Source: Limnomonas spitsbergensis | Lineage: Eukaryota; Chlorophyta; Chlorophyceae; Chlamydomonadales | Length of the DNA stretch: 64,000 nucleotides | Direction of reading: 5' to 3' | Assembly (NCBI GenBank): GCA_037349105.1 | Contig: JAYJMM010000124.1 | Location: 5,440,001-5,504,000, forward strand | In this document: in pieces, positions 22,248 to 32,450 of the stretch | Position numbering within the stretch: the stretch's first letter is position 1 | Layout: each line of letters starts with the position of its first letter | Notes under the pieces: generated by a model | What the model was told of the DNA's origin: nothing | The model's input: only the letters and a program-made list of their open reading frames with translations | The model's database searches: none | Made by a program: the position numbers and the translations under genes

Positions 22248-22650
22248 TGAAGAGGTCCTAGGTGCCCTAGGGGGCAGGACTCTTATATCTAGACAGGGAC
22301 TCACTAGTAGAGGAACGTGAAGGGGAGTCCGGGACGGTGTTGAGGGTAGACGAGTAGTCGGAGAGTTGACTGAGGGGGGACTAGGTGCTCACGAGGGGAG
22401 ACTGCTGGAGACTAGAGATTTGATAGTGGGACAGTCAGGTATTGAGCCTGATGGATTGATCTCGTCTGAGACTTCCCGATGCCTAGCAGAGCTCGCTTAT
22501 ATGGGAGGTGCAGGGTTTAACCCGTGAGGGTTCTGGTCTAGGCTTGCCAGGCGACCCTGCAACTTCCGTATGGAGCGTAAGCGCCGATAACGTAAGGCAG
22601 GTCGCGTCAGCGACTGGTAATTCTGGGGTACTGGTTACATGACCATTACA
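22248..22650 (-). repeat. 5' LTR
   Basis: 403 bp, same sequence as the 3' LTR. In element orientation starts TGTAATGGTCATGTAACCAG and ends CTCTTCA. Contains the element promoter by position. Confidence 0.95.
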
Positions 22651-23550
22651 CCATGCCTTGCCTCTATGCCCCACCACCATGCCCCGCCTCCATGTCCCGC
22701 CTCCATGCCCCACCTCCATGCCCCGCCTCCATGCCCCACTTCCATGCTCTGCCTCCATGCCCCACCTCCATGCCCCGCCTCCATGCTCCGCCTCCATGTC
22801 CCGCCTCCCTGCCCCGCTTCCATGCCCCACCTCCACACCCCGCCTCCACGCCCCGCCTCCATGCCCCGCCTCCATGCCCCGCCTCCGTGCCCCGCCTCCA
22901 TGCCCCGCCTCCATGCCCCGCCTCCATGTCCTGCCTCCATGCCCCGCCTCCATGCCCCGCCTCCATGCCCCGCCTCCATGCCCCGCCTCCATGCCCCGCC
23001 TCCATGCCCCGCCTCCATGCCCCGCCTCCATGCCCCGCCTCCATGCCCCGCCTCCATGCCCCTCTTCCATGCCCCGCCTCCATGCCCCACCTCCATGCCC
23101 CGCTTCCATGCCCCGCCTCCATGCCCCGCCTCCATGCCCCACCTCCATGCCCTGCCTCCATGCCCCGCCTCCATGCCCCGCCTCCATGCCCCGCCTCCAT
23201 GCCCCGCCTCCATGCCCCGCCTCCATGCCCCTCTTCCATGCCCCGCCTCCATGCCCCACCTCCATGCCCCGCTTCCATGCCCCGCCTCCATGCCCCGCCT
23301 CCATGCCCCACCTCCATGCCCTGCCTCCATGCCCCGCCTCCATGCCCCGCCTCCATGCCCCGCCTCCATGCCCCGCCTCCATGCCCCGCCTCCATGTCCC
23401 GCCTCCATGCCCCGCCTCCACGCCCCGCCTCCATGCCCAGCCTCCATGCCCCACCTCCATGCCCCGCCTCCATGCCCCACCTCCATGCCCCGCCTCCATG
23501 CCCCGCCTCCATGCCCCATCTCCATGCCCCACAACCATGCCCCACCACCA
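22651..23550. repeat. 15-bp minisatellite, right part
   Basis: Continuation of the array at 14950-16546, about 59 more copies of CCGCCTCCATGCCCC, starting with the duplicated CCATG. More homogeneous than the left part. Long frames across it are artefacts. Confidence 0.95.
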
Positions 23551-23820
23551 TCCTCTGCCTCTTGGCTCCATCACCACCATTTCCGCCTACGTGCCTGCCT
23601 CAGTACCCACTTCCCGACCCTGCATACGTAGACCTGAAACCTTCAAAGCAAGCGTCGGTTCATCATCACATCAACATGACAACTGTTCCTACGTATGCTT
23701 TCTTCTACCCCAGCCTGATGTCAGTCTTGGATGTCAAGGTGATTGGCCCAACAAAGGTGGCTTTCAATCAGTGTGTGGAGCTTAGTGGGAGTTGAGTGAA
23801 GTTCAGTGTAGCTCACAACA
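23551..23820 (+). other. Possible upstream exon of the MYND gene
   Basis: Non-repetitive DNA between two minisatellites. A plus-strand frame from the ATG at about 23676 reads MTTVPTYAFFYPSLMSVLDVK and is followed by a usable donor (AAG|GTGATT, about 23741) in phase 0, which matches the phase of the exon beginning 24537. Only phase and position support it. Confidence 0.25.
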
Positions 23821-23821
23821 A

Positions 23822-24520
23822 CCGAGTGTTAGGTGAATTGCATGTGATGATTGCTATATGAAGGTGAATTGCATGTAATGATTGCTGTATGAAGGTGAAT
23901 TGCATGTGATGATTGCTATATGAAGGTGAATTGCATGTAATGATTGCTGTATGAAGGTGAATTGCATGTAATGATTGCTATATGAAGGTGAATTGCATGT
24001 GATGATTGCTATATGAAGGTGAATTGCATGTAATGATTGCTATATGAAGGTGAATTGCATGTAATGATTGCTGTATGAAGGTGAATTGCATGTAATGATT
24101 GCTGTATGAAGGTGAATTGCATGTAATGATTGCTGTATGAAGGTGAATTGCATGTGATGATTGCTATATGAAGGTGAATTGCATGTAATGATTGCTATAT
24201 GAAGGTGAATTGCATGTAATGATTGCTACATGAAGGTGAATTGCATGTAATGATTGCTATATGAAGGTGAATTGCATGTGATGATTGCTATATGAAGGTG
24301 AATTGCATGTAATGATTGCTATATGAAGGTGAATTGCATGTAATGATTGCTATATGAAGGTGAATTGCATGTAATGATTGCTATATGAAGGTGAATTGCA
24401 TGTAATGATTGCTATATGAAGGTGAATTGCATGTAATGATTGCTATATGAAGGTGAATTGCATGTAATGATTGCTATATGAAGGTGAATTGCATGTGATG
24501 ATTGCTATATGAAGGTGAAT
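23822..24520. repeat. 31-bp AT-rich minisatellite
   Basis: About 22 copies of a 31-bp unit (GAAGGTGAATTGCATGTAAT then GATTGCTATAT) with alternating G/A and A/G variants. Probably intronic, ending 15 bp before the acceptor of the 24537 exon. Unit length is not a multiple of three. Confidence 0.95.
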
Positions 24521-24536
24521 TTGTTTTGTAAGACAG

Positions 24537-27249
24537 AATTCGGTCCTGGACGTGTGGGTGGCTGGCGAGACGACAGTGGCTTCTCAAGACTGGGGAGCTG
24601 CTTGCCATGAGATGCGACACTTCGCCGACAGAGCCTTCATTGCATCACTGCCTGCAGGTACCGTCACTACCGTGGGGTGTGTGTGAGGGGGGTGTTGTCT
24701 GCAGGTACTGTGGGGTGTGTGTGAGGGGGGTGTAGTCTGCAGGTACTGTGGGGTGTGCGTGAGGGGGGTGCTGTCTGCAGGTACTGTGGGGTGTGTGTGA
24801 GGGGGATGTTGTCTGCAGGTACTGTGGGGTGTGTGTGAGGGGGGTGCTGTTTGGGTGCTGCCAGCGGGTATTGCAACAGGCCCTCTACGGTCTCCCCTCG
24901 CTGCTCCTCAATCCCCACACCACATGCATGCTCTTGAGGCCTTTTCCACGGCAGTGATGTCTTCGCCACCAAGTGGGCGGAGCTTTGATCCATGTGGGGG
25001 TCCCATGCCTGGGTGGTCGGTCTTTACCCAGATATTTGTACCCTGATGTTTTTTCTCTTACCCTGAACCCTAATTCCTGATCAGTGATGACTGATGAGTC
25101 ATCATCCTTGGTCTAAGCCCCTGCCCCCCTTGACATCCCCCTGAGACCCCCCCCCACCCACCCCACCCCCCACACCTACATGCCCCCAACCCGCCCCTTC
25201 AAGCCCCTCCCCTGAGGCTTACCCCCCTCCCCTACATGCTCCCTCCCCTGAGGCCTGCCCTCCCCCCCCTCCTACATGCGCTCCCTCTTTTCAAATACTG
25301 TTTTAGGGACAAAATGTGTGGACTGTCTATGCCATACTGAATGGGGCCATACACAGTGTGTCAGCGCCAACCCTAGAAGTGCTGGGATGGCCATCTGTGG
25401 TGGTTGCGAATACGGCTATTTCCCCAATTCTCACTGACTGTTTTAGAGGCCAAATGTGTGAACATCTTGTATTGGGCATATACCGTATCAGGTTCAGGGT
25501 TTATGGTATAAACCTCTAACCCTATACCCTATAGCCATACCGTGTTCGAGGCTGACTGTACGTACATCTCGTTCATGACATCAATCGTATCGGGTGAAGG
25601 GTTTGGGTCTGCAACCTAAAATCTATCCCCTAAACCACATACTGTCTTAGAGGCCAAATAGACGTCCATCTCGTACCTGGCAATCTGGCATATACTGTAT
25701 CTGGCTTCCCTTATGTCCCTGTATGTACCCACCGTAAATAAATAAACACTCCCTGAGAAGTGGATGAAGGGAACACTTTGCCTCAGCACAACCGTACAAA
25801 CCCCACCCCCAATCCGAACACAAGCGAGCAGACGCTGGCGACCCTGGTTCCGCCGCAGCCTAGGTTAGGGTCCCGGGTTTAGCCTTTTGACCTGTTCCAT
25901 ATTGGGCCATATACTGTGCCAATCCCACCCTCATCTCCAACACAAGCGAGCAGACGCTGGCGACCCTGGTTCCGCCGCAGCCTAGGTTAGGGTTCCGGGT
26001 TTAGCCTTTTGACCTGTTCCATATCGGGCTATATACTGTGCCAACCCCACCCTCATCTCCAACACAGGCGAGCAGATGCTGGCGACCCTGGTTCAGCCGC
26101 AGCCGCCGTGCGCGCACCTCAATGGTACCAAGACCCAGGGCGGCGAGCGAGTGTTGGGCATGCTATGCGACCGCCTGCACGTATTTATAAAGCACAAAAG
26201 CACCAAGGTAGGGTGTCCTGTGCTCGTGAGTTATGTCCCTCCCCCCATGCTCCCCCCCTACCTCTAAACTATCTCCACACTTCCTCCACACTACATTCAC
26301 ATCACATCCACACTACATCTACACTGCCCCATCAACACCTCCACATCACATCCATAATACCTCCACTCTACCCCCCCCCCCTACCTCCCTCTACCTACCT
26401 CCTACCTCTCCCTGACCTCCACAATACCTCCAGGCCACATCCACACTACCTCCACACTACCTCCCCCCCTTACCTCTCCCTACCTCCTCCCTCAACCTCT
26501 CCCTACCTCCACACTACCTCCTACCTCCACACTACCTTCATATATTTCCACCTACCTTTTGTACCCGCACCTACCCCCCCTCTGGTTTCCCCTCTCATCT
26601 CCCCCCTGCTCCATGGCAGGTCGACCTGCACCTGGCACACGTCCTGGTGGTGGACTCACTGCCGGTGCCCCTGCACGTCTCGGTCAAGGCCCTGACCGCG
26701 GCCCAGACCCAAGGCGAGCTCAGCAAAGACGCGTTGGGGATCGTGATCGGAGCTGCGAACGGCGGCCAGCGCTTAAACGTGCTCGCTATGCCGGAGCGCT
26801 ACCGCGCGCACGTGTACTGGCAAATGGACGGCTCGAGATACTTGGGGATCTCGGACGGCATGCTCGCAATGCAAGAGGCACTGTTGCAGGCTCGCGGCGC
26901 CGACGGCGGGGCGGTGCGCACCTGTGAGCGTTGCGGCGCGAACACGCCCAGGCGCTTGATGGCGTGCGGGAGGTGTGTGGCCGGCAGAGGTGGCGCCGGT
27001 GTGCACGATGTGGCGTACTACTGCAGCAAGGACTGTCAGGTGGCACATTGGCCGCAGCACAAGCGGCAGACCCAAGACGACCGCAACCAGTTCGAGTCAT
27101 ACCGCCGGTGCGGCAATTGTCTCCTGATTTTCAGGATTTCAGCGTTCCAAGACAATGGGCCTGAGTTGTACCGCCGGTGCGGCAATTGTCCGTTGGTTTG
27201 CAGAACTTTTTGGAAGCCTTGCTTATCAGCTTCTGCAAGGCTAGGGTGA
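24537..27249 (+). CDS. MYND zinc-finger protein, 3' exons
   Basis: Three exons join in frame: 24537-24657 (NSVLDVWVAGETTVASQDWG ... IASLPA), 26068-26207 (GEQMLATLVQPQ ... FIKHKSTK) and 26620-27249 (VDLHLAHVLVVDSLPVPL...), 297 codons including the stop. The last exon holds a MYND finger: CERCGANTPRRLMACGRC, then YYCSKDCQVAHWPQHK, with the Cys/His ligand pattern complete. MYND fingers mediate protein-protein contacts. The region before the finger is not a family I recognise. The last 40 or so codons contain a 21-bp sequence twice (about 27101 and 27168; both translate YRRCGNC) and abut the LINE-like copy at 27258, so the natural C-terminus may have been altered by insertion. The N-terminus is not established. 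Confidence 0.65.
24658..24850 (+). repeat. 38-bp donor-containing minisatellite
   Basis: Five units of GGTACTGTGGGGTGTGTGTG plus AGGGGGGTGTTGTCTGCA, starting exactly at the donor of the 24537 exon (CCTGCAG|GTACCG). Each unit repeats the junction as CTGCAG|GTACTG, so each carries a good 5' splice consensus. Confidence 0.8.
25080..25300. repeat. C-rich low-complexity tract
   Basis: Runs of CCCCCC and repeated CCCTCCCCTACATGC / CCCTCCCCTGAGGC units, intronic in the MYND gene. Confidence 0.6.
25300..25720. repeat. Degenerate ~110-bp tandem repeat
   Basis: Four diverged copies sharing ACTGTTTTAGAGGCCAAATG ... CATATACTGTATC blocks, beginning near 25302, 25437, 25545 and 25643. Intronic; no coding signal. 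Confidence 0.6.
25811..26067 (+). repeat. 122-bp repeat spanning exon acceptor
   Basis: Two upstream copies (CAAGCGAGCAGACGCTGGCG at 25821 and 25943) and the functional acceptor/exon start (CACAG|GCGAGCAGATGCTGGCG, exon from 26068) are spaced exactly 122 bp apart. Each copy includes about 40 bases of exon followed by intron sequence ending CTAGGTTAGGGT ... TTTAGCC. Confidence 0.85.
26208..26619. repeat. Pyrimidine-rich intron with CTACCTCCACA repeats
   Basis: 412-bp intron between MYND exons, consisting of loosely repeated CCTCCACACTACCTCC-like units and C runs. No gene. Confidence 0.6.
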
Positions 27250-27257
27250 AGGGGTTG

Positions 27258-28205
27258 AGATATTGTGTTGTTTTGTTTGGTAGTATATTACGCAAGGGCA
27301 CACATAAGTCGTTTGGCTTCCTGTGTTGACCGTCCGAGCTGAAATGGAACTTCAGTGAAGACCGGACCATGCTGTTTTTAGTTATCACGAGTTGTGACTG
27401 TTGTGCAGACCCTTATTATTTGCAGGCAGGATGACTGAGCAAAAAGTAAACAAATCGCCCATGAGAAGCTATGATGACTGCTTTTTCTTGGACATTATAA
27501 AGAGGCTGGCCGCCCAGCCCCCTTGTAAACATGAGACGCTGACAGAGAAAAACAGCCCGGGTGCGCTCGTGGCTCTCATCACCAGCTGAGAAAAGGCAAG
27601 CAGGAACAGGAAGGGCAGAAGACCAACAAGCACTCGGCACACGGCCGCAAAAACTCATGCATAACAAAAATGGATTTAGTTGTTATTTCTATCTGCACCC
27701 CTCTGGCAAGGACACGGTGTACCACCAGAGGCCCTCCCCAGTAACGATGCACACCATCCTTGCCCCTTGATCCTGCCCCCATTGGACATGCAGATCCCGA
27801 CAGGTTGATACCGTTTGATCTGTGGGTCCTGCTCAAAACTGCACAGCCGTGTCGGCATCTAACTGTCTTGCTGGAAATTCCGAAATGCAGGAATGCCGTA
27901 AACAAGAGAATTGTGAAAGATTCCCCCCATAAATGTAAGGCAGTGCAAAGGTTCATCGCCCTTGTAGTCTCATGTCCTGAACAAACGAAAATTAAAGAGT
28001 CAAGCATTGAAGAGAGGGTCAAGAAGGGGAAATAGTCACACACAAAAAAAACCTTGCTCCCCCAGTATAAAACAGGGGGAAAATCCAATACCACAGATCC
28101 TCAAAAAATTAGGCCTCAATGTTATCTATTACGTTCGCAATAAAGTTCAAAGCCTGACACCGATACCTGCTCTGCTGCCCCGGTGCAACTGGTGAAAATC
28201 TGTTG
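27258..28205 (+). mobile_element. LINE-like element copy B, left part
   Basis: Homologous to 11145-12420 with scattered indels. Blocks shared in the same order: TGTGTTGACCGTCCGAGCTG, GCAGGATGACTGAGCAA, CACCATCCTTGCCCCTTGAT, CAGATCCCGACAGGTT, CAAACGAAAATTAAAGAGT. Starts just after the MYND gene. No intact coding region. Confidence 0.75.
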
Positions 28206-31200
28206 TGCCCACCGGAAGGCTGCCCAGCCCCTCTCGATTGGTGTCATCCGGGAGGCTGCCCAACCCCTCTCCCTTGGTGCCCTCCGGGGGGCTGCCCAAC
28301 CCCTCTCCCTTAGTGCCCTCCGGTGGCCTGCCCAATCCCTCTCCCTTGGTGTCCTCTGTGGGGCTGCCCAACCCCTATCCCTTAGTGTCCTCCGGGGGGC
28401 TGCCCAACCCCTCTCCCTTATTGCCCTCTGGGGGGCTGCCCAACCCCTATCCCTTGGTGACTTCCGGGGGGCTGCCCAACCCCTATCCCTTGGTGACCCC
28501 CGGGGGGCTGACCAACCCCTCTCCCTTGGTGCCCTCTGGGGGGCTGCCCAACCCCTCTCCCTTATTGCCCTCCGGTGGGCTGCCCAACCCCTCTCCCTTA
28601 TTGCCCTCCGGTGGGCTGTCCAACCCCTATATCCCTTATTGCCCTCCGGTGGGCTGCCCAACCCCTCTCCCTTGGTGTCCTCCGGTGGGCTGCCCAACCC
28701 CTATCCCTTCGTGCCCTCAGGGGAGCTGCCCAACCCCTCTCCCTTATTGCCCTCCGGTGGGCTGCCCAACCCCTCTTCCTTGGTGTCCTCCGGTGGGCTG
28801 CCCAACCCCTATCCCTTGGTGTCCCCCGGGGGGCTGCCCAACCCCTATCCCTTATTGCCCTCCGGTGGGCTGCTCAACCCCTATCCCTTATTGCCCTCCG
28901 GTGGGCTGCCCAACCCCTCTCCCTTGGTGTCCTCCGGTGGGCTGCCCAACCCCTCTCCCTTCGTGTCCTCCGGGGGGCTGCCCAACCCCTATCCCTTGGT
29001 GTCCCCCGGGGGGCTGCCCAACCCCTCTCCCTTGGTGACCTCCGGTGGGCTGCCCAACCCCTCTCCCTTGGTGTCCCCCGGGGGGCTGCCCAACCCCTCT
29101 CCCTTGGTGACCTCCGGTGGGCTGCCCAGCCCATCTCCCTTGGTGACCTCCGGTGGGCTGCCCAAACCCTATCCCCTGGTGTCCTCCGGGGGGCTGTCCA
29201 ACCCCTATCCCTTGGTGACCTCCGGTGGGCTGCCCAACCCCTCTCCCTTGGTGACCCCCGGGGGGCTGCCCAACCCATATCCCTTGGTGACCTCCGGGGG
29301 GCTGCCCAAACCCTATCCCTTGGTGACCTCCGGGGGGCTGCCCAACCCCTCTCCCTTATTGCCCTCCGGTGGGCTGCCCAACCCCTCTCCCTTGGTGTTC
29401 TCCGGGGGGCTGCCCAGCCCCTATCCCTTAGTGCCCTCCGGTGGGCTGCCCAACCCCTCTCCCTTAGTGCCCTCCGGAGGGCTGCCCAACCCCTCTCCCT
29501 TAGTGCCCTCCGGTGGCCTGTCCAACCCCTCTCCCTTGGTTTCCTCTGTGGGGCTGCCCAACCCCTATCCCTTAGTGTCCTCCGGGGGGCTGCCCAACCC
29601 CTCTCCCTTATTGCCCTCTGGGGGGCTGCCCAACCCCTATCCCTTGGTGACTTCCGGAGGGCTGCCCAACCCCTATCCCTTGGTGACCCCCGGGGGGCTG
29701 ACCAACCCCTATCCCTTGGTGCCCTCTGGGGGGCTGCCCAACCCCTCTCCCTTATTGCCCTCCGGTGGGCTGCCCAACCCCTCTCCCTTGGTGACCCCCT
29801 GGGGGCTGCCCAACCCCTATCCCTTGGTGACCCCCGGGGGGCTGACCAACCCCTATCCCTTGGTGCCCTCTGGGGGGCTGCCCAACCCCTCTCCCTTATT
29901 GCCCTCTGGTGGGCTGCCCAACCCCTATCCCTTATTGCCCTCCGGTGGGCTGCCCAACCCCTCTCCCTTGGTGTCCTCCGGTGGGCTGCCCAACCCCTAT
30001 CCCTTGGAAACCTCCGGGGGGCTGCCCAACCCCTATCCCTTATTGCCCTCCGGTGGGCTGCCCTACCCCTCTCCCTTATTGCCCTCCGGTGGGCTGTCCA
30101 ACCCCTATATCCCTTATTGCCCTCCGGTGGGCTGCCCAACCCCTCTCCCTTGGTGTCCTCCGGTGGGCTGCCCAACCCCTATCCCTTCGTGCCCTCCGGG
30201 GAGCTGCCCAACCCCTCTCCCTTATTGCCCTCCGGTGGGCTGCCCAACCCCTATCCCTTATTGCCCTCCGGGGGGCTGCCCAACCCCTCTTCCTTGGTGT
30301 CCTCCGGTGGGCTGCCCAACCCCTATCCCTTGGTGTCCCCCGGGGGGCTGCCCAACCCCTATCCCTTATTGCCCTCCGGTGGGCTGCTCAACCCCTATCC
30401 CTTATTGCCCTCCGGTGGGCTGCCCAACCCCTCTCCCTTGGTGTCCTCCGGTGGGCTGCCCAACCCCTCTCCCTTCGTGTCCTCCGGGGGGCTGCCCAAC
30501 CCCTATCCCTTGGTGTCCCCCGGGGGGCTGCCCAACTACTCTCCCTTGGTGACCTCCGGTGGGCTGCCCAACCCCTCTCCCTTGGTGTCCCCCGGGGGGC
30601 TGCCCAACCCCTCTCCCTTGGTGACCTCCGGTGGGCTGCCCAACCCATCTCCCTTGGTGACCTCCGGTGGGCTGCCCAAACCCTATCCCCTGGTGTCCTC
30701 CGGGGGGCTGTCCAACCCCTATCCCTTGGTGACCTCCGGTGGGCTGCCCAACCCCTCTCCCTTGGTGACCCCCGGGGGGCTGCCCAACCCATATCCCTTG
30801 GTGACCTCCGGGGGGCTGCCCAAACCCTATCCCTTGGTGACCTCCGGGGGCTGCCCAACCCCTCTCCCTTATTGCCCTCCGGTGGGCTGCCCAACCCCTC
30901 TCCCTTGGTGTCCTCCGGGGGGCTGCCCAGCCCCTATCCCTTAGTGCCCTCCGGGGGGCTGCCCAACCCCTCTCCCTTGGTGCCCTCCGGGGGGCTGCCC
31001 AACCCCTCTCCCTTAGTGCCCTCCGGTGGCCTGTCCAACCCCTCTCCCTTGGTTTCCTCTGTGGGGCTGCCCAACCCCTATCCCTTAGTGTCCTCCGGTG
31101 GGCTGCCCAACCCCTCTCCCTTATTGCCCTCTGGGGGGCTGCCCAACCCCTATCCCTTGGTGACTTCCGGAGGGCTGCCCAACCCCTATCCCTTGGTAAC

Positions 31201-32270
31201 CCCCGGGGGGCTGACCAACCCCTATCCCTTGGTGCCCTCTGGGGGGCTGCCCAACCCCTCTCCCTTATTGCCCTCCGGTGGGCTGCCCAACCCCTCTCCC
31301 TTGGTGACCCCCGGGGGGCTGCCCAACCCCTATCCCTTGGTGACCCCCGGGGGGCTGACCAACCCCTATCCCTTGGTGACCTCCGGGGGGCTGCCCAACC
31401 CCTCTCCCTTATTGCCCTCTGGTGGGCTGCCCAACCCCTATCCCTTATTGCCCTCCGGTGGGCTGCCCAACCCCTCTCCCTTGGTGTCCTCCGGTGGGCT
31501 GCCCAACCCCTATCCCTTGGTAACCTCCGGGGGGCTGCCCAACCCCTATCCCTTATTGCCCTCCGGTGGGCTGCCCAACCCCTATCCCTTAGTGCCCTCC
31601 GGTGGGCTGCCCAACCCCTCTCCCTTGGTGTCCTCCGGTGGGCTGCCCAACCCCTATCCCCTGGTGTCCTCCGGGGGGCTGTCCAACCCCTATCCCTTGG
31701 TGACCTCCGGTGGGCTGCCCAACCCCTCTCCCTTGGTGACCCCCGGGGGGCTGCCCAACCCCTATCCCTTGGTGACACCTGGGGGGCTGCCCAACCCCTC
31801 TCCCTTGGTGTTCTCCGGGGGGCTGCTCAACCCCTATCCCTTGGTGACCTCCGGGGGGCTGCCCAACCCCTATCCCTTGGTGACCTCCGGGGGGCTGCCC
31901 AGCCCCTCTCCCTTGGTGACCTCCGGGGGCTGCCCAACCCTCTCCCTTGGTGTCCTCCGGGGGGCTGCCCAACCCCTATCCCTTGGTGTCCCCCGGGGGG
32001 CTGTCCAACCCCTCTCTCTTGGTGACCCCCAGGGGGCTGTCCAACCCCTCTCCCTTGGTGACCTCCGGGGGGCTGCCCAACCCCTATCCCTTGGTGACCC
32101 CCGGGGGGCTGCCCAACCCCTCTCCCTTGGTGTCCTCCGGGGGGCTGCCCAACCCCTCTCCCTTGGTGACCTCCGGGGGGCTGCCCAACCCCTATCCCTT
32201 GGTGTCCTCCGGGGGGCTGCCCAACCCCTCTCCCTTGGTGTCCTCCGGGGGGCTGCCCAACCCCTCAGTC
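28206..32270. repeat. 36-bp minisatellite, about 113 units
   Basis: Units of CTCCGGTGGGCTGCCCAACC plus CCTATCCCTTGGTGAC. Because 36 is a multiple of three, frames of up to about 840 codons stay open on both strands (SGGLPNPYPLVT on plus, RDRGWAAPRRSP on minus). Long blocks are themselves duplicated; the rare variant CCCTATATCCCTTA occurs at about 28626 and 30104, 1,478 bp apart (41 units plus 2 bp). No gene. Confidence 0.95.
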
Positions 32271-32450
32271 CCTCTCCCCTCTCTTCGACGCTAGATTGGG
32301 CACTAGAAGCAAACATGCAAAGCATCCTCCACACGCAAGCCATCTCTCCTCGCCAAGCACCACTGACAACAGCGTGTATAACGCCGATGACCGCTTCGCC
32401 GTCCTCTGGTGTCAACTGTGCCAACTGCACCAAGCCGTAGCCAAAGTTTG
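32271..32450 (+). mobile_element. LINE-like copy B, right part
   Basis: CTTCGACGCTAGATTGGGCA ... AACATGCAAAGCATCCTCCA matches copy A at 12458-12510 (GACGCTAGATAGGGCACTGG ...), so it resumes copy B after the minisatellite. Homology fades near 32360 and RT motifs are absent. Confidence 0.7.

Larger units (their letters stand above)
16547..22650 (-). mobile_element. Ty3/gypsy chromovirus, 6.1 kb
   Basis: Complete LTR retrotransposon transcribed leftward: 5' LTR 22248-22650, PBS, short gag 21384-21803, pol 17187-21383, polypurine tract, 3' LTR 16547-16949. Bounded by TG...CA LTR ends and a CCATG duplication inside the 15-bp minisatellite. The two LTRs are identical as far as I can align them by eye, so the insertion is very recent. 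The gag gene lacks a capsid, so it may depend on proteins supplied in trans. Confidence 0.95.

Noticed and set aside
23822..24520. CRISPR-like array of 31-bp repeats
   Set aside because: Units are contiguous with no spacers; eukaryotic minisatellite.
28183..32440. Frames of up to 843 codons (PNPSPLVTSGGL / RDRGWAAPRR), collagen- or mucin-like
   Set aside because: The 36-bp minisatellite keeps several frames open at once; the flanks belong to a LINE-like repeat.
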